NCBI GenBank assembly: GCA_019322475.1
Contig: JAHWIN010000021.1
Coordinates: 1-32,858 of the forward strand
Reading direction: 5' to 3'
From: Candidatus Woesearchaeota archaeon
GTDB lineage: Archaea; Nanobdellota; Nanobdellia; Woesearchaeales; JACPBV01
Length of the DNA stretch: 32,858 nt
Numbering within the stretch: position 1 is the first letter of the stretch; every line of letters begins with the position of its first letter. Position numbers and translations under genes: made by a program. The notes under the pieces are model-generated. The model saw only the letters and a list, made by a program, of their open reading frames with translations, did not search any database and was not told where the DNA came from. Below are positions 29,223-32,858 of this stretch, piece after piece.

Positions 29223-29320
29223 GGGAGCGTGGCCAAGTGGCTAAGATCAGCAAGACTAAAGCTGATAGCAAGCGTCCGCCTGCAGAGCGGATATTCGGGG
29301 GTTCAAATCCCTCCGCTCCC
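29223..29320 (+). tRNA. tRNA-Cys (anticodon GCA) with an intron in the D arm
   Basis: Acceptor GGGAGCG (29223-29229) pairs with CGCTCCC (29314-29320). Anticodon stem TCCGC (29275-29279) pairs with GCGGA (29287-29291) around the loop CTGCAGA, anticodon GCA at 29282-29284. Variable loop TATTC. T stem GGGGG/CCCTC around TTCAAAT. The D stem GCC...GGC is complete only if 29246-29271 is removed, joining G29245 to G29272. CCA is not encoded. The tRNA lies directly ahead of cysteine synthase. Confidence 0.92.
29246..29271 (+). other. 26-nt tRNA intron with a bulge-helix-bulge fold
   Basis: Central helix GCTA (29240-29243) pairs with TAGC (29266-29269). The 5' bulge AG^A (29244-29246) and 3' bulge AA^G (29270-29272) are each 3 nt with the cut after the second base. 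The intron's own stem TCAGC/GCTGA (29247-29251/29261-29265) forms the inner helix, and G29239-C29273 starts the outer one. This is the full hBHBh' substrate of the archaeal splicing endonuclease, at a non-canonical D-arm position (about 23/24). Confidence 0.85.
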
Positions 29321-29353
29321 TTTCATCTTAAAAAACAAAGAGGGGCTAAAAAA

Positions 29354-30244
29354 ATGTTCAAAAACATATTACAGGCCATAGGAAACACACCATTAGTTAA
29401 GATAAACAGGCTGAACCCTAATGATAAGGTAGAGATATATGCAAAGATAGAAAGGGTGAATCCAGGAGGAAGCGTAAAGGACAGGATAGCGCTAAGCATG
29501 ATAGAGGCTGCTGAGAGGTCCGGGGAATTAGTGAAAGGGAAGACCATACTTGAGCCTACATCAGGGAATACAGGGATAGGACTAGCAATGGTTGCTGCTG
29601 TAAAAGGGTATAGGGCATTGTTCGTCATGGCTAAATCGGTGAGCGTTGAAAGAAAAAAGATATTAAGGGCTTTTGGGGCAGAGATCCTGCTTACTGACGC
29701 TTCAAAGGGGACTGACGGAGCCATCGAAAAGGCGTATAAGATGGCAAGGGATGAGCCTGACAAATACTTCATGCCTGACCAGTTCAACAATGAGGATAAC
29801 TGGAAAGCGCATTATTACGGGACAGGAGAGGAGATATGGAAGCAGACAAAGGGGAAGGTGACGATGTTTGTTGCAGGGATAGGGACGTCAGGGACATTGA
29901 CAGGGGTTTCCAAAAGGCTGAAGGAATACGATAAGAGGATAAGGATAATAGCTGCAGAGCCTTTGCTGAAGCACAAGCTGCAGGGACTGAAGAACATGAA
30001 GGAGTCCTACAAGCCTTCCATATATGACAAGAGCTTACTTGATGAGAAGGTTCCTGTGAAGGATGAAGATGGTTTTTTGATGACAAGAAGGCTGGCCAAG
30101 GAAGAAGGGATACTGGCCGGGATGTCCTCTGGGGCTGCCATGCATGCTGCTGTTGAAATGGCGAAGGATATGGAAGGGGGGCTTATCGTTGTTCTACTAG
30201 CTGACGGGGGAGAGAAGTATCTGAGCACAGGGCTTTTTGGGTAG
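29354..30244 (+). CDS. Cysteine synthase (CysK/CysM family)
   Basis: 296 residues, fold-type II PLP enzyme. NPGGSVKDRIAL carries the PLP Lys42, and EPTSGNTGIGLAMVAAVKGY binds the substrate carboxylate. GIGTSGTLTGVSKRLKEY is the phosphate loop, and MSSGAAMHAA with LADGGEKYLST closes the domain. The sequence HKLQGLKNMKESYKPSIYD is closer to CysM-type and archaeal O-acetyl/O-phosphoserine enzymes than to classical CysK (GPHKIQGIG). The frame is open to 29237, across the tRNA. GAGGGG lies 9 bp before the ATG at 29354, which also starts the conserved fold. It makes cysteine from an activated serine and sulfide; no CBS domain is present. Confidence 0.92.
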   Translation: MFKNILQAIGNTPLVKINRLNPNDKVEIYAKIERVNPGGSVKDRIALSMIEAAERSGELVKGKTILEPTSGNTGIGLAMVAAVKGYRALFVMAKSVSVERKKILRAFGAEILLTDASKGTDGAIEKAYKMARDEPDKYFMPDQFNNEDNWKAHYYGTGEEIWKQTKGKVTMFVAGIGTSGTLTGVSKRLKEYDKRIRIIAAEPLLKHKLQGLKNMKESYKPSIYDKSLLDEKVPVKDEDGFLMTRRLAKEEGILAGMSSGAAMHAAVEMAKDMEGGLIVVLLADGGEKYLSTGLFG

Positions 30245-30289
30245 GGATTTTCAGCAATTTTTTAAATCAGAAGGGATTCTTCTCCTTAT

Positions 30290-30544
30290 ATGGTCCAGGA
30301 AACATGTTCTGATGTCCTGGCAGAGCCAGAGATAACACTGGGTTTCATAGAATACCTGCTAAATAATGAAGGGTCATTTAGAAAGTATAATCCTGGGATT
30401 CGGCACATCATAGTAAGCTGTCTTCTGAACAATAAGGTTCAGGGATGTGTGGATGCGAGTGAACTTGAGGAGTATGTCTCTGGGCTGAAGATGGGAAAAA
30501 CTTACCAGTTCTTTAAGGGGTCAGATTTCAATATTAGCAGATGA
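30290..30544 (+). CDS. Small hypothetical protein, 84 aa
   Basis: Begins MVQETCSDVLAEPEITLGFI. It appears to be a mostly helical soluble protein with three cysteines and a basic end (KGSDFNISR), no recognised family. TTTTTTAAATC at 30256-30266 is 24-34 bp upstream, so a leaderless start fits. Downstream there is an AT-rich gap with a TGAAA-ttag-TTTCA hairpin (30570-30583) before the HEPN gene. The coding nature is plausible from codon choice (ATA, AGG, GAG) shared with neighbours. Confidence 0.5.
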   Translation: MVQETCSDVLAEPEITLGFIEYLLNNEGSFRKYNPGIRHIIVSCLLNNKVQGCVDASELEEYVSGLKMGKTYQFFKGSDFNISR

Positions 30545-30660
30545 GTTTTACTAGGCTTAATCAGTTAATTTTGAAATTAGTTTCAATATTAACTAAAAAT
30601 TAAATATTTTGCTTATTGGTTAATAGTAAAATTTATAAAGAGGAAGGTGTACCAATATCC

Positions 30661-31025
30661 ATGAGCCAGCTGAATGACCTGAAGGAAACCTTCATAGAGG
30701 AATACAGCTCAGCTAAGATCCTTAAAGGGATGAAAAAACCAAAAGCTCAGCCATACTTCTCTCTAAGTCCATCTTTGCCCTTTGCGACTATATCATCTAT
30801 ATGAGATACGGCAAGCTTCCTAAAAACCATTCAGAGAGGTTCAGGATACTTGAAAGAAAGGAAAAGAGGACCTATGGGACAGTAGATGCTATATGGCAGA
30901 AGTATACCAGCACATATTCCAGGCCTTCAGGAGAAGATTCATTTACCCTCCTGAATAAGGCAGTTGTGGAGATAATAGAAAATGAAATCACTGATAAGGA
31001 GATTAAAAGGCTTATTGAAGAATAA
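30661..31025 (+). pseudogene. HEPN-domain gene broken (or recoded) by a -1 frameshift at an A6 run
   Basis: The first frame starts MSQLNDLKETFIEEYSSAKI and ends after 'LKGMKKPKA' in unrelated sequence. The -1 frame, entered at AAAAAA (30733-30738), continues with TKSSAILLSKSIFALCDYII, then 'YMRYGKLPKNHSERFRILE' and runs to the stop at 31025. Joined, they make a normal HEPN protein of about 121 residues with an R-x7-H spacing (RYGKLPKNH) like the first HEPN in the window. It may be inactivated, or an assembly/sequencing error lost one A, or -1 slippage on AAAAAAC may produce the full protein. TTTATAAAG at 30632-30640 fits a leaderless start at 30661. It overlaps the MNT gene by 44 bp. Confidence 0.7.
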
Positions 31026-31503
31026 GCAGATAATCGACATAATCATCTTTGGGTCTAAATCCAGGGATAAGATGGCTCCTGGAGACATAGATATAGCTGT
31101 CATCCTGAAAGAGAAGGTGAATGATATAAAGGGAAGGATAAGCTCAATCATTCCTGGTGCTGATGTTGAACTTGTCTCCCTGGAGGATATCTATAATCCC
31201 CTCTTCCTTGTTTTGTTAAAAGAGGGGTTTTCAGTAAGAAAAAATGATTATCTGCATAACCTATATGGAATAAGGCCTGTGAAGCTCTATAAATACAGCC
31301 TGAAGCAGTTGAGCGCTTCAAAAAAGGTGATGTTCGAAAGGGGGATAAAAAGCGTTAAGGGCGTTGAAAGGCTGTCTAACAGCGTCGTAGTTGTCCCTAT
31401 AGAGCATACAGGCGAATTTGAGGATTTTCTCAGGCAATGGAACCTTGACATAGACACTAAGGAGTATGAGCTTATGCCTCTGCTGAGGAAAGATGAGCTG
31501 TGA
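30982..31503 (+). CDS. MNT-type nucleotidyltransferase, partner of the second HEPN gene
   Basis: 173 residues. IIFGSKSRDKMAPGDIDIAV contains the Gly-Ser and the metal-binding Asp pair (GDIDI) of the minimal nucleotidyltransferase fold (about residues 15-75). The second half has 'GIRPVKLYKYSLKQLSASKKV' and 'VVVVPIEHTGEFEDFLRQW', a C-terminal domain found in archaeal nucleotidyltransferases of this kind, absent from the first MNT protein in the window. It would AMPylate and silence the HEPN partner. The start lies in the end of the HEPN frame, so translation is coupled. It has no DNA-binding domain, unlike the 12415-12978 protein. Confidence 0.8.
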   Translation: MKSLIRRLKGLLKNKQIIDIIIFGSKSRDKMAPGDIDIAVILKEKVNDIKGRISSIIPGADVELVSLEDIYNPLFLVLLKEGFSVRKNDYLHNLYGIRPVKLYKYSLKQLSASKKVMFERGIKSVKGVERLSNSVVVVPIEHTGEFEDFLRQWNLDIDTKEYELMPLLRKDEL

Positions 31504-31542
31504 CCTTTTTCTGTAAAAGGTTTAGAAGGAATAAGGAGCAGG

Positions 31543-32280
31543 TTATGAAGATCCAGGCTGGCTCCTGAGATTTTGCGGGGGCAGGCCATAGCCCGGGAAC
31601 TTCTGAAGTATGGTGTAGGCAGGAGGCAGTTTTGGCCCCCTTAGACCATCAAAGGAGCCTAAGATAGACCTTTTCCTGGATCGGAGTTCGTCTATCATCC
31701 CGTCTATGCAATTAACAGATGTATGATAGACATCCTTAATATGGATATCCAGAATGCAGTCATCATCACCTTTATTGCCGAATACATTATTAAGGAGGGG
31801 TTTTCCAACGGAGCTTTTTATCTCATCTTCTATCTTTACCCTAATACCCTTAAGGTAGCTTATGCACCTATTATATTGGTCCTCTGTTATGATATATGCA
31901 AGGTCTAATACTCCTTTTTCCCCATGGGCCCTTAGGTGGCTGTATTCTGAGTTTAGCTGGAGGAATTCGAGCTGCTCTTCTGAAGGGATATATATTCCTG
32001 TTCCTATCTGCGAATAACCTTTCCTTTTACGGCTAAGCCTGTCTCTCTCTTCATTTAAGATAGATACCAATGATCTACCTCCCTCAGTTAAAGGGAAGTA
32101 CCCAAGAAAAGCCCCCATCTTACTTGCATAATGAGCAGGTGAACCTTTTTCATTAGCCGGGCTAAGCTCTTTAAAGACCCTGGCTTCAAGAATATTAAGC
32201 AAGCGCAGCTTCCAGTTGAAATAAAATTCCTTTAGCGAGGCAGCTGCTGCTGCAACTTTCTGTTCGTATCTCTTTTCCAT
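31543..32280 (-). CDS. Hypothetical protein, 245 aa, unknown function
   Basis: Not recognised. Starts MEKRYEQKVAAAAASLKEFY. Mainly helical and soluble by appearance, with a Gly/Pro-rich C-terminal tail (GPKLPPAYTILQKFPGYGLP). 'AHYASKMGAFLGYFPLTEGG' near the middle and 'DDDCILDIHIKDVYHTSVNC' are the most distinctive segments, the latter with an acidic run and two cysteines. There is no obvious catalytic motif. It converges with the MNT gene, with 39 bp between stops. A CCGGC-GCCGG hairpin with A/T runs lies upstream at 32352-32370. Confidence 0.55.
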   Translation of the reverse strand: MEKRYEQKVAAAAASLKEFYFNWKLRLLNILEARVFKELSPANEKGSPAHYASKMGAFLGYFPLTEGGRSLVSILNEERDRLSRKRKGYSQIGTGIYIPSEEQLEFLQLNSEYSHLRAHGEKGVLDLAYIITEDQYNRCISYLKGIRVKIEDEIKSSVGKPLLNNVFGNKGDDDCILDIHIKDVYHTSVNCIDGMIDELRSRKRSILGSFDGLRGPKLPPAYTILQKFPGYGLPPQNLRSQPGSS

Positions 32281-32530
32281 CTTTGATTAAAACCTCTTCG
32301 TTTGGCTTAGATGCAGGCCATAGCCCTAACAGGGCAAAAGCCCTAAAATCCGGCTTTTTTCCTGCCGGAAAAAGGATAGCACAGCAGCGCTCGTGACCAA
32401 TGCTGTACAATCCAAAGAAAAACCTGCAACTGAGCCTTCCAGCTAAGGTTTTATGCCCCCTTTATAAAGGTATCTATTTTGGACGATATGCTTATAAGGT
32501 AAGACGGATTCGCTAGGTGGTGATGGTAAG
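32281..32530. other. 250-bp intergenic region with divergent promoters
   Basis: It holds CTTTATAAAG (32459-32468) and GCTTATAAGG (32489-32498) as possible TATA boxes for the right-edge gene, and the CCGGC/GCCGG hairpin at 32352-32370. No gene found. Confidence 0.4.
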
Positions 32531-32858
32531 ATGCGGATAACGCCTGAAAAGTATCCTATAAGGATAATAAGCATAAGCAAATTGGGGGCTGGAGGGAACT
32601 AACGCCTGCTCTGGATAAATCCTTAGATAAAGCTTATGAAACTATAGGAAGATATGTTGAAAAAAAAGTCACTCTTAAAGATGTATGTGATGCTACTAAG
32701 CATATCGGGGGGACAGCTAAAGCGGAATATACTCATTATAAGCATAAGCCCCTGTTATCGAGAAAAATAATGGAAAAAGATGGAGATACAGGCAAAAGGC
32801 TGCAACTACAAATGGATCCATATCAGGGTATAATATATATCAGCATAACCTATCCAAT
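32531..32858 (+). CDS. Partial right-edge gene, apparently frameshifted near its start
   Basis: An ATG at 32531 has a good ribosome binding site (GGTGGTGAT), but its frame stops after 23 codons. Another frame is open from 32548 to the window end with protein-like sequence, including WRELTPALDKSLDKAYETIG and 'YVEKKVTLKDVCDATKHIGG', without an early ATG. A one-base change between 32545 and 32590, in an A run (AAAA 32547-32550) or G run (32584-32588), would join the two. The C-terminus lies beyond the window. Function unknown. Confidence 0.4.

Noticed and set aside
29237..29353. 39-residue N-terminal extension of cysteine synthase
   Set aside because: It translates the tRNA-Cys gene. The conserved fold and a ribosome binding site start at 29354.
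32195..32410. 71-aa minus-strand frame
   Set aside because: Overlaps the start of the 245-aa gene in another frame, has a Cys/Ser-rich improbable sequence and no promoter.

Overview
The window is archaeal. Most genes have a TATA-like box about 25-30 bp upstream, many with the start codon at the expected transcription start (leaderless). Arg is written mainly AGG/AGA and Ile mainly ATA. The window carries an RNA polymerase subunit L (Rpo11), a PAC2-family protein, an AMMECR1 protein, an archaeal METTL5-like methyltransferase, a His-type Thi4, an archaeal DUF39 homocysteine enzyme, and a tRNA whose intron folds into a bulge-helix-bulge. Gene content, small compact genes and many short coiled-coil or winged-helix proteins suggest a DPANN-type archaeon (Woesearchaeales/Pacearchaeales-like), but I cannot place it from this window alone.

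Layout. 1-3961: PAC2 protein, a 52-aa AbrB-like protein translationally coupled to a membrane-anchored coiled-coil protein, and small hypotheticals. 4194-8275: an accessory region with a XerA-like tyrosine recombinase beside a dif-like palindrome, an AT-rich orphan gene, a 742-bp unit bounded by a perfect 47-bp direct repeat that encodes two divergent winged-helix proteins, and two coiled-coil + HTH proteins. The second of these has a helically phased 11-bp tandem repeat just upstream of its TATA box. 8849-11768: METTL5-like methyltransferase, rpoL, AMMECR1 and a conserved basic protein. 11952-13900: a HEPN/MNT toxin-antitoxin-like pair whose MNT protein has its own winged helix, and an AT-rich Tat-exported metzincin-like protease. 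13965-14150: a probable 168-bp MITE with 16-bp terminal inverted repeats and a 9-bp target duplication. 14187-17539: a three-gene NAD(P)H-linked [FeFe]-hydrogenase operon (NuoE-like, NuoF-like, catalytic subunit). 17663-19864: an orphan gene divergent from thi4.

20406-25346 is a tightly packed seven-gene operon for de novo folate synthesis: folE, pabB, pabA, pabC, folP, a PTPS/QueD-family gene in the place of folB, and folK. Most junctions overlap by 4-11 bp. The pathway runs from GTP and chorismate to dihydropteroate. 26454-30244 covers biotin uptake (bioY) and sulfur amino acids: DUF39 homocysteine synthase, the UPF0280/COG2122 protein linked to it, tRNA-Cys, and cysteine synthase. 30290-32858: a second HEPN/MNT pair with the HEPN gene broken by a frameshift at an A6 run, a hypothetical gene, and a right-edge partial gene that also appears frameshifted.

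The most notable points are a complete trimeric [FeFe] hydrogenase and a near-complete bacterial-style folate pathway in an archaeal genome, the D-arm intron in tRNA-Cys(GCA), the 11-bp phased repeat array, and the 47-bp repeat-bounded two-gene cassette. No CRISPR array, rRNA gene or replication origin was recognised.
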